Positions 8,096 to 17,760 of a DNA stretch of 41,500 nt are shown here, in pieces. The stretch is from Seohaeicola zhoushanensis (GTDB taxonomy: Bacteria; Pseudomonadota; Alphaproteobacteria; Rhodobacterales; Rhodobacteraceae), in the NCBI RefSeq assembly GCF_014656415.1, contig NZ_BNCJ01000025.1, positions 1-41,500 of the forward strand, read 5' to 3'. A program made the position numbers and the translations under genes. How positions within the stretch are numbered: the first letter of the stretch is position 1; each line of letters starts with the position of its first letter. The notes beneath the pieces were generated by a model. That model was given only the letters and a program-made list of their open reading frames with translations. It was not told the DNA's origin and searched no databases.

Positions 8096-9091
8096 ATGCA
8101 AGCAACCGACTGGACCCGCATCCTCGCCCGATACCGCGAGCCGATCCTGTCCCGCAGCCTCTTCGAACTGGCCGTCACCGCCGGCCCCTTCCTGGTGATC
8201 TGGGCGCTGGCCTGGTGGGCGCTGTCGGTCAGCCCCTGGCTGGCGCTGGGGCTGGCGCTGGTCAATTCGGCCTTCCTCGTCCGGCTCTTCATGATCCAGC
8301 ACGACTGCGGCCATGGCGCCTTCCTGCGCAACCGGCGGCTCGGCGACTGGATCGGGCGCTGCATCGGCGTGCTGACGCTGACGCCCTACGCGGTCTGGCG
8401 GCAGACCCATTCGATCCATCACGCCCATACCGGCAACCTCGACCGGCGCGGGATCGGAGACGTTCCGACGCTGACGGTGCGGGAATACCGCGAGAAGGGC
8501 TGGATCGGCCGCACCCTCTATCGACTGCTGCGCAACCCGGTGGTGCTTTTCGGGCTGGCGCCCTTCTACACCTTCTTCCTCGAACACCGTCTGCCGGTCG
8601 GGCTGATGCGGTCGGGCTGGAAATACTGGAACAGCGCGCTGGGCACCAACCTGGCGCTGGCCGCGCTGCTGGGCGCGCTGGCCTGGTTCGGCGGCTGGGA
8701 GCTGCTGATCTTCGTCTTCCTGCCGACCACCTTCCTCGCCGCCGCCGCCGGCATGTGGCTGTTCTTCGTGCAGCACCAGTTCGAGGAGGCGCATTGGGAC
8801 CGCGAGAGCGAATGGAACGTGCATGACGCCGCCTTGCAGGGCAGTTCGCATTACGACCTGCCGGCGGTGCTGCGCTGGCTGACCGCCAATATCGGCGTGC
8901 ATCACGTCCACCATCTGGCGAGCCGGATCCCCTTCTACCGCCTGGCCGAGGTGATCCGTGACCATGACATCCTCGCCCAGTCCAAGCGGCTGACGCTGTG
9001 GGAAAGCTTCCGCTGCGCCCGCCTGCATCTCTGGGACGAGAGCAGCCGGCGGCTGCTCTCCTTCGCCGAGGCGCGGCGCGTCGCGCTCTGA
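8096..9091 (+). CDS. Fatty acid desaturase (membrane di-iron type)
   Basis: The 331-residue integral membrane protein carries the three histidine boxes that bind the di-iron centre: HDCGH at 69-73, HSIHH at 105-109 and HHVHH at 269-273. An extra QHQFEEAHW stretch lies near 225. Hydrophobic segments occupy about 24-65 and 190-222. It would introduce a double bond into membrane lipid acyl chains; the position cannot be read. ATG 8096 has AAAGAGA 6-7 nt upstream and gives MQATDWTRILARYREP; in-frame ATGs at 8075 and 8081 lack a spaced ribosome site. It converges with the next gene (18 bp gap). Confidence 0.9.
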   Translation: MQATDWTRILARYREPILSRSLFELAVTAGPFLVIWALAWWALSVSPWLALGLALVNSAFLVRLFMIQHDCGHGAFLRNRRLGDWIGRCIGVLTLTPYAVWRQTHSIHHAHTGNLDRRGIGDVPTLTVREYREKGWIGRTLYRLLRNPVVLFGLAPFYTFFLEHRLPVGLMRSGWKYWNSALGTNLALAALLGALAWFGGWELLIFVFLPTTFLAAAAGMWLFFVQHQFEEAHWDRESEWNVHDAALQGSSHYDLPAVLRWLTANIGVHHVHHLASRIPFYRLAEVIRDHDILAQSKRLTLWESFRCARLHLWDESSRRLLSFAEARRVAL

Positions 9092-9109
9092 CGCGCGGGG
9101 CAGGGCCGC

Positions 9110-9430
9110 TCAGGCGGCCTTGCCGGCCCGCGCGAAATCGACTGCGTCGCGCAGCGGGAACATCATCTCGTAGATCGTCACCTCGGGCTTGCCGATCACC
9201 CGGTAGGCCGAGGGGATGGTCCTGGCGAGGTCCGAGGCGCGGAAGGCCTCCATCGCCTCGCGGCTTTCCCAGATGTAGAAACCGCCGAAATGGTTCGGCT
9301 TGTCGAGCTTGAGGTAAAACTTCTGCACCAGCCCCGGCAGGGCGCGGAACTGCGGCAGCCGTTCCTCGGCAATCGCCATGGCCTCGGTTTCGCTCAGGGC
9401 GGTCTCGAACTGCACGAATTGAACGATCAT
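9110..9430 (-). CDS. YdhR-like putative monooxygenase, dimeric alpha-beta barrel
   Basis: The 106-residue protein begins MIVQFVQFETALSETEAMAI and contains LVQKFYLKLDKPNHFGGFYI followed by WESREAMEAF, the pattern of YdhR-type ferredoxin-like alpha-beta barrels, in which FYLK and GGFYIW strands line the pocket. No cofactor motif is expected in this fold. ATG 9430 follows GGAGAG on the minus strand; an earlier in-frame ATG at 9469 would add an atypical segment. It is transcribed away from the LysR gene across a 119-bp gap, so it is the likely target of that regulator. Substrate unknown. Confidence 0.75.
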   Translation of the reverse strand: MIVQFVQFETALSETEAMAIAEERLPQFRALPGLVQKFYLKLDKPNHFGGFYIWESREAMEAFRASDLARTIPSAYRVIGKPEVTIYEMMFPLRDAVDFARAGKAA

Positions 9431-9503
9431 CCTGGTCTCTCCTCTGCTGGGGCCGGGCGTTGCGGCCATGCCAGAAGACTGCCCTGTTTATTTCTGCCGC
9501 GGA

Positions 9504-9527
9504 ATTCGCCAATCTCGAAAGGCGACC
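9504..9527. promoter_or_regulatory. Candidate LysR operator in the divergent promoter
   Basis: TCGCC (9506-9510) and GGCGA (9521-9525) form an inverted repeat with a 10-nt AT-richer centre, the shape of a LysR-type site. It lies between the divergent monooxygenase and LysR genes. Confidence 0.4.
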
Positions 9528-9549
9528 TTGCAAAAACGGACAGGTGCCG

Positions 9550-10518
9550 ATGCCGGAGAGCCCCGAGGCCCCCGAACCGCGCCGCCAGATGGAATGGAGC
9601 GACCTCGCCATCCTGCTGGCGATCGGGCGCGCCGGCAGCCTCTCGGGGGCGGCGCGCAGCCTGGGGCGCACCCACAGCACCGTCTTCCGCAACCTGCGCG
9701 CCATCGAGGAGAAGACCGGCGTGCGTTTCTTCGACCACCTCGACAGCGGCTATGTCCCGACCGACGCGGGGCGCGTGGCGCTGGGCTATGCCGAGCGGGT
9801 CGAGGGCGAGTTCCACGCGCTGGGCCTCGAGGTGCTGGGCCTCGACACCCGCCTGAGCGGGCGCATCCGGGTGACCTGCCCCGAGGCCTTTGCCGAGGAG
9901 CACGCGCCGCGCCTGGCCGCGCGGTTCCAGCGCCTGCACCCCGAGGTGCGCATCGACGTGACTCCTGGCCACGGTGCGGTCGACCTCAACAAGCGCGAGG
10001 CAGAGATCGCCATCCGCGCCACCCGCGCGCCGCCGCAGACCGCCTTCGGTCGCAGGATCTGCCCGTTCCGCTTCGCCTTCTACGGCGCGCCGGCCTATCT
10101 CGATGCGGCGCCTGACCTGCCGCTCGAGGAGCATCCGGTCTGTCTGATCGAGGGCACCGTGAACTGGCTGGTGCCGGCGGTCTGGCCCAGCCCCGAGGCG
10201 GGCGAGGAGCGGGCGGTCTTCCAGTGCCGCGCCTCCCGCGCGGTGCAGAATGCCGCCGCCGAGGGGCTGGGGCTGACTTTCCTGCCCTGCTACGTCGGCG
10301 ATGCCGATCCCCGGCTGATCCGGGTCAGCGACCCCTTCGAGCATCTCGACATGGATCTCTGGGTGCTGACCCACCCCGACCTGCGCAATACCGCGCGGGT
10401 CCGGGCACTGATGTCCTTCCTCTACGACGAACTTGCCGCCAAGGCCGATCTCTGGGGCGGCCGGCGCGTCCGGACCGATGCCCGCAACTTTCGCCCCCGC
10501 GCGAACTGGCAGGGATAA
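9550..10518 (+). CDS. LysR-family transcriptional regulator
   Basis: The 322-residue protein has an N-terminal winged helix-turn-helix at about residues 13-72 (LAILLAIGRAGSLSGAARSL with GRTHSTVFRNLRAIEE) and a C-terminal periplasmic-binding-like effector domain (from about 100: LSGRIRVTCPEAFAEEHAPR). Length is typical. The start is uncertain: ATG 9550 and GTG 9544 are both possible and neither has a strong ribosome site. It is divergent from the YdhR-like gene and 65 bp ahead of the RidA-family gene on the same strand, so it may control either. The effector cannot be deduced. Confidence 0.88.
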   Translation: MPESPEAPEPRRQMEWSDLAILLAIGRAGSLSGAARSLGRTHSTVFRNLRAIEEKTGVRFFDHLDSGYVPTDAGRVALGYAERVEGEFHALGLEVLGLDTRLSGRIRVTCPEAFAEEHAPRLAARFQRLHPEVRIDVTPGHGAVDLNKREAEIAIRATRAPPQTAFGRRICPFRFAFYGAPAYLDAAPDLPLEEHPVCLIEGTVNWLVPAVWPSPEAGEERAVFQCRASRAVQNAAAEGLGLTFLPCYVGDADPRLIRVSDPFEHLDMDLWVLTHPDLRNTARVRALMSFLYDELAAKADLWGGRRVRTDARNFRPRANWQG

Positions 10519-10583
10519 TCGCCGCGAGACAGGCGGCACGCGCGATGGCACACTCACCCTTGGCGCAATGCGGGAGAGGCGGC

Positions 10584-10979
10584 ATGGGACACAAGCGGGA
10601 ACTGATTTCCAACGGTAACCCTATGGAGAGCATCGTCGGCTTCAGCCGCGCGATGCGGGTCGGCAACTTCATCGCCGTGGGCGGAACTGCCCCGGTCGGC
10701 CCTGACGGCAAGACCGTGGGCGTCGGCGATGTCTTCGCCCAGACGCAGCAGTGCTTCGAGATCATCAAGGCGGCGCTGGAGCAGGCCGGTTCGGGCCTGC
10801 AGGACATCGTCCGCACCAGGGTGATCCTGACCGACATCGACAACTGGAAACCGGCCATCGAGGCGCGCAAGCTCTACTGCCTCGACGCCCGTCCGGTGGA
10901 TACGATCATGGCGATCAATCGCTTCGTGAACCCCGAGTGGCTGGTCGAGATCGAGGTGGACGCCGTCGTCGCCGACTGA
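10584..10979 (+). CDS. RidA/YjgF/UK114-family protein
   Basis: The 131-residue product matches the Rid family, whose best-known members hydrolyse reactive enamine/imine intermediates made by PLP enzymes. Visible blocks are FSRAMRVGNFIAVGGTAPVG, FAQTQQCFEIIKAALEQAG and the C-terminal NRFVNPEWLVEIEVDAV. The arginine in NRF aligns with the position of the catalytic arginine of active RidA, but the surrounding sequence is not classical RidA, so activity is uncertain. ATG 10584 has GGGAGAGG at 10572-10579; in-frame ATG 10545 lacks one. It ends 15 bp from the convergent patD. Confidence 0.85.
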   Translation: MGHKRELISNGNPMESIVGFSRAMRVGNFIAVGGTAPVGPDGKTVGVGDVFAQTQQCFEIIKAALEQAGSGLQDIVRTRVILTDIDNWKPAIEARKLYCLDARPVDTIMAINRFVNPEWLVEIEVDAVVAD

Positions 10980-10994
10980 CGGCGTCCGTTCCCC

Positions 10995-12419
10995 TTAGTG
11001 GGCGATCATGACGTGGCGCACGGCGGTGTAATCCTCGAGCGCATACATCGACATGTCCTTGCCGTAGCCCGACTGCTTGACGCCGCCGTGCGGCATCTCG
11101 TTGACCAGCATGAAATGGGTGTTCACCCAGGTGCAGCCGTATTGCAGCCGCGCCGAGACGTCGAGCGCGCGGCCCACGTCCCGGGTCCAGACCGAGGAGG
11201 CGAGGCCATACTGGCTGTCGTTGGCCCAAGCCACCACGTCGTCGTCGCCACTGAAGCGGGTGACGCTGACCACCGGGCCGAAGACCTCGCGCTGGACGAT
11301 CTCGTCGCCCTGGAGCGCGCCGGCGATCACCGTGGGCTTGTAGTAGAAGCCGGGGCCGTCGAGCAGCCCGCCGCCGGTGACGATCTCGATATGCTTCTGC
11401 TCGGCGGCGCGCTGAACGAAGCTGGCCACCCGGTCGCGCTGGCGTTTCGAGATCAGCGGCGGGATCTCGTTGGCGCTGTCGTCGGCCTGGGCATAGGCGA
11501 TGGAGGAGGCGGCCGCCGAAAGCTCGGCGACCAGCTTGTCGTAGATCCCCGCGCCGGCGTAGATCCGGCAGGCGGCGGTGCAGTCCTGCCCGGCGTTGTA
11601 ATAGCCGAAGGCGCGCAGGCCATCGACCACGCGGTCGATGTCGGCGTCGTCGAAGACGATGACCGGGGCCTTGCCGCCCAGTTCCAGGTGGGTGCGCTTG
11701 ACCGAGTTGGCCGCCGCCTGCAGCACCTTCTTGCCGGTGGCGATGTCGCCGGTGATCGAGACCATGTCGACGCCGGGATGGTTGATGAGCGTGTTGCCCA
11801 CGCTGGCGCCCTGGCCGACGATCACGTTGACCACGCCCTCGGGCAGGATCCCGGCCAGTTTCTCCGCCAGCTTCAGCGCGGTGAGCGGCGTCTGCTCCGA
11901 TGGCTTGAGCACCACCGTATTGCCGCCTGCCAGCGCCGGGGCCAGCTTCCAGGCCATCATCATCAGCGGATAGTTCCAGGGCGCGATCGACGCGACGACG
12001 CCAATCGGGTCGCGCCGGATCATCGAGGTATGCCCGGCGAGGTATTCCCCGGCCACCGCCCCATGCATGTTGCGCACCGCCCCGGCGAAGTAGCGGAAGC
12101 AGTCGACAATGGCCGGGATCTCGTCATTGCGAGCGCAGCCGATGGGTTTGCCGCAGTTCATCGCCTCGAGCGCGGCGAAGGCATCGGCATCGGCCTCGAT
12201 GGCGTCGGCAATCTGCAGCAGGTAGGCCGAGCGTTCGCCCGGCGTGGTGCGGGACCAGGTGGCAAAGGCGCGCCGCGCGGCGGCCACCGCCTTGTCGATC
12301 TGCACGGGGCTCGCCTCGGGCATCAGCAGGATGCTCTCGCCGGTGCGCGGGTTCAGCACGTTTTCCTCGGTCTCGGTCCCGGCCTCGAAACCGCCGCCGA
12401 TCAGCATCTTGGTCTGCAT
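10995..12419 (-). CDS. patD: Gamma-aminobutyraldehyde dehydrogenase
   Basis: This 474-residue NAD-dependent aldehyde dehydrogenase closely follows E. coli PatD (YdcW) along its whole length, sharing for example [18 protein letters not shown] and [16 protein letters not shown]. The catalytic cysteine is residue 280 (GQDC) and the general base glutamate residue 246 (THLELGGK), as in E. coli. It oxidises 4-aminobutanal (1-pyrroline) from putrescine breakdown to GABA in the cytoplasm. It is the last gene of ydcSTUV-patD, 17 bp after ydcV, the same order as in E. coli. That context supports the substrate assignment. Confidence 0.92.
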   Translation of the reverse strand: MQTKMLIGGGFEAGTETEENVLNPRTGESILLMPEASPVQIDKAVAAARRAFATWSRTTPGERSAYLLQIADAIEADADAFAALEAMNCGKPIGCARNDEIPAIVDCFRYFAGAVRNMHGAVAGEYLAGHTSMIRRDPIGVVASIAPWNYPLMMMAWKLAPALAGGNTVVLKPSEQTPLTALKLAEKLAGILPEGVVNVIVGQGASVGNTLINHPGVDMVSITGDIATGKKVLQAAANSVKRTHLELGGKAPVIVFDDADIDRVVDGLRAFGYYNAGQDCTAACRIYAGAGIYDKLVAELSAAASSIAYAQADDSANEIPPLISKRQRDRVASFVQRAAEQKHIEIVTGGGLLDGPGFYYKPTVIAGALQGDEIVQREVFGPVVSVTRFSGDDDVVAWANDSQYGLASSVWTRDVGRALDVSARLQYGCTWVNTHFMLVNEMPHGGVKQSGYGKDMSMYALEDYTAVRHVMIAH

Positions 12420-12436
12420 GGATTCACTCCCTCATG

Positions 12437-13243
12437 TCATTTGCCCTGTCCGGCCACGCTTTCGGTGCCGCGGGTCAGGTAATAGGCGCCGAGGATCGGC
12501 AGGAAGGTGACGAGCACCACCACCATGGCGACGACGTTGGTCACCGGGCGCTGGCGCGGGCGCACCAGTTCCTCGAGCATCCAGATCGGCAGGGTGGCCT
12601 GCTGCCCGGCGGTGAAGGTGGTGACGATCACCTCGTCAAAGGACAGCGCGAAGGCGAGCATGCCGCCGGCCAGCAGCGCGGTGGCGATATTGGGCAGGAT
12701 CACGTGGCGGAAGGTCTGGAAGCTGTCGGCGCCCAGGTCCATCGAGGCCTCGATCAGGCTGGCCGAGGTGCGCCGGAAGCGGGCGACGGCATTGTTGTAG
12801 ACCACCACGATGCAGAAGGTGGCGTGGCCCAGCACGATGGTCCAGAAGCTGAAGGGGATCTCGGCCAGGTTGAAGGCCGACCGCAGCGCGATGCCGGTGA
12901 TGATGCCGGGCAGGGCGATGGGCAGGATCACCAGCAGCGAGATCGTCTCGCGTCCGAAGAAGCGCGACCGGCTGACCGCGGCGGCGCAGAGCGTGCCAAG
13001 CACCATGGCGATCAGCGTCGAGATCGCGGCGACGCGCAGCGAGAGCGACAGCGCCTCCCAGACGTCGGGGCGGTTCCAGGTGACCGCGAACCACTTGAGC
13101 GTGAAGCCCGGCGGCGGCCATTGGTAGGACTTCTCCTCGGTGGTGAAGGCATAGACGAAGATCAGCAACAGCGGCAGGTGCATGAAAAGCAGGCCGGCGG
13201 CGGCGGCGAGTTTCAGGCCGAGCGAGGCGCGGTCAGAGGACAT
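12437..13243 (-). CDS. ydcV: ABC transporter permease, YdcV type
   Basis: The 268-residue inner-membrane permease of the PotC/YdcV class would form half the channel of the polyamine/GABA-type importer. It has about six hydrophobic segments and the EAA loop [20 protein letters not shown] near residues 175-194, which docks on the ATPase. I chose ATG 13243 because GGGAG lies on the minus strand about 7 nt before it and the protein then starts [20 protein letters not shown]. It is followed closely by patD but separated from ydcU by 206 bp. Confidence 0.9.
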   Translation of the reverse strand: MSSDRASLGLKLAAAAGLLFMHLPLLLIFVYAFTTEEKSYQWPPPGFTLKWFAVTWNRPDVWEALSLSLRVAAISTLIAMVLGTLCAAAVSRSRFFGRETISLLVILPIALPGIITGIALRSAFNLAEIPFSFWTIVLGHATFCIVVVYNNAVARFRRTSASLIEASMDLGADSFQTFRHVILPNIATALLAGGMLAFALSFDEVIVTTFTAGQQATLPIWMLEELVRPRQRPVTNVVAMVVVLVTFLPILGAYYLTRGTESVAGQGK

Positions 13244-13449
13244 GGGCAGGCTCCCTTGCGACGGACCGGCTCCGCACTTTCGCCCGGCGGCACGCCGGGC
13301 ACCGCCTGTCTGCCCCCCGGCAGGCGCTTTCGACCTTGCCGCCCGTGACTGCGGCGCGACGGCGCCTGACGACGCGCCCCTGACCGCGTGGCGCGAGAGC
13401 GCCGGCCCAAGCAGACGCTGCCCGGCGCGCCGCACCCTGCCGTTCCGCT
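13244..13449. other. 206-bp gap inside the ydc operon
   Basis: This gap between ydcU and ydcV is unusually long for an ABC operon. It holds a perfect 8-bp hairpin, GCCCGGCG (13282-13289) and CGCCGGGC (13293-13300), and a second imperfect one beside it (CCTGTCTG/CGGCAGG, 13304-13325). No gene seen. It may be a processing or stability element separating permease mRNA segments. Confidence 0.45.
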
Positions 13450-14361
13450 TCATAGCGCATCGAAGGCCCCCTTGCGTTTCGCGGCCCAGAGGTAGAGGCC
13501 CATGATGACGATGGGCACCACGGCGAAGGCCGCCGCCAGCGGGATGTTCCCCGCCGTGCCCTGGTGCGAATAGACGGCCTGGCCGATGAACAGCCGCGAG
13601 GTGCCGATGATCTGCGGGATGATGTAATCCCCCAGCGTCAGCGAGAAGGTGAAGATCGAGCCGGCGATCACGCCAGGCAGGGCCAGCGGCAGGATCACGT
13701 GGCGGAAGGTCTGCCCCGGCGCGGCGCCGAGGTCGCCCGAGGCCTCGATCACGCTCAGCGGCACCCGCTCCAGCGAAGCCTGCACCGGCAGCACCATGAA
13801 GGGCAGCCAGACGTAGAGGAAGACGAGGAAGGTGCCGGTCCAGCTGACCGAGAGCGAGTTGCCGCCCAGCACCGGGATCGCCAGGTAGGCGTCGAGCAGC
13901 CAGGTCAGGTGCAGCGTCTCGAAGAGCCAGGACAGGATCCCCTCCTTGGCGAGGATCAGCTTCCAAGAGTAGACCTTGACCAGGTAGGAGGACCAGAGCG
14001 GCAGCATGACGCCGAGGTAGAAGACCGCCTTCCAGGGCCCGCGCGCATAGCGCGCCGCGTAATAGGCGATGGGGAAGGCGATCACCGCCGCGGCCACCGT
14101 CACCACCGCGGCCATGGTCACGGTGCGCAGGATGATGTCGAGGTTGGCGGGGTTCAGCAGCTCGCGGTAGGTCTTGAGCGTGAATTCGTGGACGATCAGC
14201 CCCGAGAACTCGTCGATCGAGAAGAAGCTCTGCGCCAGCAGCGCGAAGAGCGAGCCGAGATAGACCACGCCCAGCCAGGCCACCGGCGGCACCAGCAGCA
14301 GCGCCAGCAGCAGGCGGGGATGACGCCAGAGCGCGTCCGAGGCGGGGCGCAGCCAGCTCAT
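13450..14361 (-). CDS. ydcU: ABC transporter permease, YdcU type
   Basis: The 303-residue inner-membrane permease is of the PotB/YdcU class. Hydrophobic segments include [20 protein letters not shown] near the N-terminus and further helices up to about residue 290. The EAA motif, [20 protein letters not shown], lies at about 212-231. It pairs with YdcV to form the channel. Its start overlaps the ydcT stop by 4 nt (ATGA on the minus strand at 14358-14361), so the two are translationally coupled. Confidence 0.9.
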   Translation of the reverse strand: MSWLRPASDALWRHPRLLLALLLVPPVAWLGVVYLGSLFALLAQSFFSIDEFSGLIVHEFTLKTYRELLNPANLDIILRTVTMAAVVTVAAAVIAFPIAYYAARYARGPWKAVFYLGVMLPLWSSYLVKVYSWKLILAKEGILSWLFETLHLTWLLDAYLAIPVLGGNSLSVSWTGTFLVFLYVWLPFMVLPVQASLERVPLSVIEASGDLGAAPGQTFRHVILPLALPGVIAGSIFTFSLTLGDYIIPQIIGTSRLFIGQAVYSHQGTAGNIPLAAAFAVVPIVIMGLYLWAAKRKGAFDAL

Positions 14362-15344
14362 GACGCCCCCGTCATCAGGTGCAGGTCGGCCGCGTCCCAG
14401 GCCAGGTGCACGGCGCTGCCTTCGGGCGGAATTTCGACGCCCTTGGGCAGCAGCGCGACGATCTGCGCGTCCTCGGTCTCGAACACCGCCCGCGTATTCG
14501 CGCCGTGGAAGCTGGCCGAGCGCAGCACCGCCGGCAGGCCGTCAGCGGCGAGACGCACCGCCTCGGGGCGCAGCGAGGCGAAGCGGCGGGTGCCGGTCAG
14601 CCGCTCGGTCAGGGCGGGGGGCAGCACGTTCGAGGAGCCGACGAAATCGGCCACGAAGGGCACCTGCGGGCGGTAATACACATCCTGCGGCGCGCCGACC
14701 TGGACGATCTGGCCCTGGTTGAACACCGCCACCCGGTCGGCCATCGACAAGGCCTCGCCCTGGTCGTGGGTGACGAAGACGAAGGTGATGCCCAGCCGCC
14801 GCTGCAGCGCCTTCAGCTCTTCCTGCATCGCTTCTCGCAGCTTGAGGTCGAGCGCGCCCAGCGGCTCGTCGAGCAGCAGCACCTTGGGCCGCATCACCAG
14901 CGCGCGGGCCAGCGCCACCCGCTGCCGCTGCCCGCCGGAAAGCTGCGAGGGCTTGCGCCCGCCATAGCCCGGCAGGGCGACCATCTCGAGCGCGGCCTCG
15001 GCCTCACGGTGGCGCTCGGCCTTGCCGCGCCCGGCGATCATCAGCCCGTAGGCGACGTTGTCGATCACGTTCAGATGCGGAAACAGCGCATAGTCCTGGA
15101 ATACCGTGTTGACCTGCCGCCGGTAGGGCGGCAGCCCCTGCGCCGGCTGGCCGAAGATCTCGATGCGGCCCGCGGTGGGCTGCTCGAACCCGGCGATCAG
15201 CCGCAGGCAGGTGGTCTTGCCCGACCCGGAGGGGCCCAGCATGGCGAAGAACTCGCCCTCGGCGATGTCGATATCGACAGCGTCGACGGCGCGAACGGCC
15301 CCGTAATGGCGCGAGACGCCCGAGAAGCGGACAGCAGAAGTCAT
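14358..15344 (-). CDS. ydcT: ABC transporter ATP-binding protein, YdcT type
   Basis: The 328-residue ATPase powers the importer. Walker [10 protein letters not shown] lies at about 37-45, signature [15 protein letters not shown] at about 134-148, Walker [13 protein letters not shown] at about 155-166 and H-loop [11 protein letters not shown] at about 188-198. A C-terminal regulatory TOBE domain follows. I chose ATG 15344 ([15 protein letters not shown]) as the normal family N-terminus; an upstream ATG at 15461 would run into ydcS. The ribosome site is weak. It is 59 bp after ydcS and coupled to ydcU. Confidence 0.92.
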   Translation of the reverse strand: MTSAVRFSGVSRHYGAVRAVDAVDIDIAEGEFFAMLGPSGSGKTTCLRLIAGFEQPTAGRIEIFGQPAQGLPPYRRQVNTVFQDYALFPHLNVIDNVAYGLMIAGRGKAERHREAEAALEMVALPGYGGRKPSQLSGGQRQRVALARALVMRPKVLLLDEPLGALDLKLREAMQEELKALQRRLGITFVFVTHDQGEALSMADRVAVFNQGQIVQVGAPQDVYYRPQVPFVADFVGSSNVLPPALTERLTGTRRFASLRPEAVRLAADGLPAVLRSASFHGANTRAVFETEDAQIVALLPKGVEIPPEGSAVHLAWDAADLHLMTGAS

Positions 15345-15403
15345 GGGAATTCCGTCAGTTGGGGCCCATGCGCCCGAAGGTGCATGGGCCGGGGCCGGGG
15401 CGC

Positions 15404-16564
<1,161 letters not shown>

Positions 16565-16669
16565 GGAAATCTCCCTATGTGAACGATTGGCCGGCCCTTT
16601 TGCGGGCCTTGTCATTGCCGGTCACTGTGCAGGCGACTCGCAGGTTTCACAAATTCTATTGTCAGAAGT

Positions 16670-16694
16670 ATGATATCGGAAAATCCGATATCAT
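16670..16694. promoter_or_regulatory. Perfect 11-bp-arm palindrome upstream of ydcS, likely operator
   Basis: ATGATATCGGA (16670-16680) and its exact complement TCCGATATCAT (16684-16694) flank AAA. It sits 106 nt before the ydcS start, in an AT-rich patch of otherwise GC-rich DNA, where a promoter is expected. A dimeric repressor or activator is the simplest reader; the E. coli operon has a GntR/MocR-type regulator (YdcR) nearby, but none is seen here. Confidence 0.65.
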
Positions 16695-16781
16695 TTTCCG
16701 GGTTCTCGGCCACCGGAGTCCTGCGCGAGGCTGCGATGGTGGTTGCGGGCTGCCGTTGCGCCTCGCCCTCAAGCCTTTGCC

Positions 16782-17492
16782 CTACAGACCACCCCGTCCG
16801 GCCGGGGCCGGACCGCGCGCCGCCTCGGCAGCCGTCGCGGTCAGGTGCAGGACATAGGTGCCGCCCTCGGTCTCGGGTTCCGCCTCCGGGCCCGCGATGT
16901 CGGAGACCGAGAACCAGGCCGGCGCCACGCGGTCGAGCGCCTCGGTGTCATGGGCGCTCAGCAGCAGCAGCCAGGGCAGGGGGCGGTCGGCACCGCGCAG
17001 GGCCTGCTCGGCAGTCATCGGTGGCGGCGGTGCCGGGCGGAACAGGAAACAGCCGGCCATGCCGCGCTGCCCGGCGAGCCGTGGAAGCACCTCGTCGCGC
17101 AGGTGGGTGGACACCTCGTCCTCGTGGCCGGGGCGGGGCGTGAAGGTCAGCGCACGCACTGCACAGCCAAGGCCGAAGCCGGTGCTGCCGACGACCGAGG
17201 CGAAGCCCCGAACCATGCCGCGAAAGCGCGGCATCACCGCGCGCGTCCACTCCGTCGGCGCGCCCAGCCGCGCGAGGTAGCCGGGCGAGGTCGCCACCTC
17301 CAGCCCCTCCACCTCGTAGAGAACCAGATAGCGCGGCCCGCCGTCCTGCGCGACGAAACGGGTGGCACGCAGGAAGCCGGGAACCGAGAGGCGTTCGTGG
17401 AAATGCTCGCGCGAATGCCAGTCGTCGTGATCCGAGGTGTCGCCCTCGAAATCGTAGAACAGCACCATCGCCGCATCGCTGGTCAGGGCCAT
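16782..17492 (-). CDS. EthD-like dimeric alpha-beta barrel protein, function unknown
   Basis: The 236-residue protein begins MALTSDAAMVLFYDFEGD and contains HDDWHSREHFHERLSVPGFL, then RATRFVA, the W-H-x-x-E-H-x-x-R-L-x-x-P-G-F pattern of EthD-like ferredoxin folds. A second, looser repeat follows from about residue 118 (RALTFTPRPGHEDEVSTHLR), so it may be a fused two-domain barrel. ATG 17492 follows GGAGG on the minus strand. It has the same orientation as the ydc operon but is 217 bp upstream of it, beyond the palindrome, so it is probably a separate unit. No substrate can be inferred. Confidence 0.7.
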   Translation of the reverse strand: MALTSDAAMVLFYDFEGDTSDHDDWHSREHFHERLSVPGFLRATRFVAQDGGPRYLVLYEVEGLEVATSPGYLARLGAPTEWTRAVMPRFRGMVRGFASVVGSTGFGLGCAVRALTFTPRPGHEDEVSTHLRDEVLPRLAGQRGMAGCFLFRPAPPPPMTAEQALRGADRPLPWLLLLSAHDTEALDRVAPAWFSVSDIAGPEAEPETEGGTYVLHLTATAAEAARGPAPAGRGGL

Positions 17493-17562
17493 CGGGTGTC
17501 CTCCATCGGGTGGCGGCATCGAACCCCGAGGCAGGGATGAGGTCAAGCGGCGCGAAGCCGGT

Positions 17563-17584
17563 TTCGGATCGCCTTGCGATCCGA
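17563..17584. repeat. Perfect 8-bp hairpin
   Basis: TCGGATCG (17564-17571) and CGATCCGA (17577-17584) surround a 5-nt loop. It lies between the EthD-like gene and hairpin repeat copy C; no T run follows on either strand. Confidence 0.45.
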
Positions 17585-17592
17585 CCGAAGCC

Positions 17593-17640
17593 GGGGGGCT
17601 TTGCCCCCCGGACCCCCCAGGAATATTTTTGGCAAAAGGA
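17593..17640 (-). repeat. Dispersed hairpin repeat, copy C
   Basis: GGGGGGC-TTT-GCCCCCC (17593-17609) is followed by GACCCCCCAGGAATATTTTT and GGCAAAAGGA. It has the same architecture and orientation as copy B, but the loop and AT core have diverged. Confidence 0.65.
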
Positions 17641-17670
17641 AGGGGGGGCCTTTCGGGTGCCCACCGAACG

Positions 17671-17720
17671 CGTCAGCCGAGCAGAGGCCGTGCGATGACC
17701 TGGGCCTGGATCTCGGCGTG
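17671..17720 (-). pseudogene. Second copy of the mcd 3' end
   Basis: On the minus strand this encodes AEIQAQVIARPLLG and a stop (17673-17675), against AEIQAQVIARRLLG and stop at the real mcd end. About 40 of 50 nt match 17759-17808, offset by 88 bp. Upstream homology stops at the first alanine. It is a divergent fragment, not a tandem polymerase slip. Confidence 0.75.
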
Positions 17721-17728
17721 CCGCCGAG

Positions 17729-17753
17729 GCGGGGTGTCCACTGGACACCCCGC
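17729..17753 (-). terminator. Strong palindrome just downstream of mcd
   Basis: GCGGGGTGTCCA (17729-17740) and TGGACACCCCGC (17742-17753) pair perfectly around one base, 7 bp beyond the mcd stop. No T run follows, so this is a transcript-end or stability hairpin rather than a textbook terminator. Confidence 0.5.
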
Positions 17754-17760
17754 GACATCG

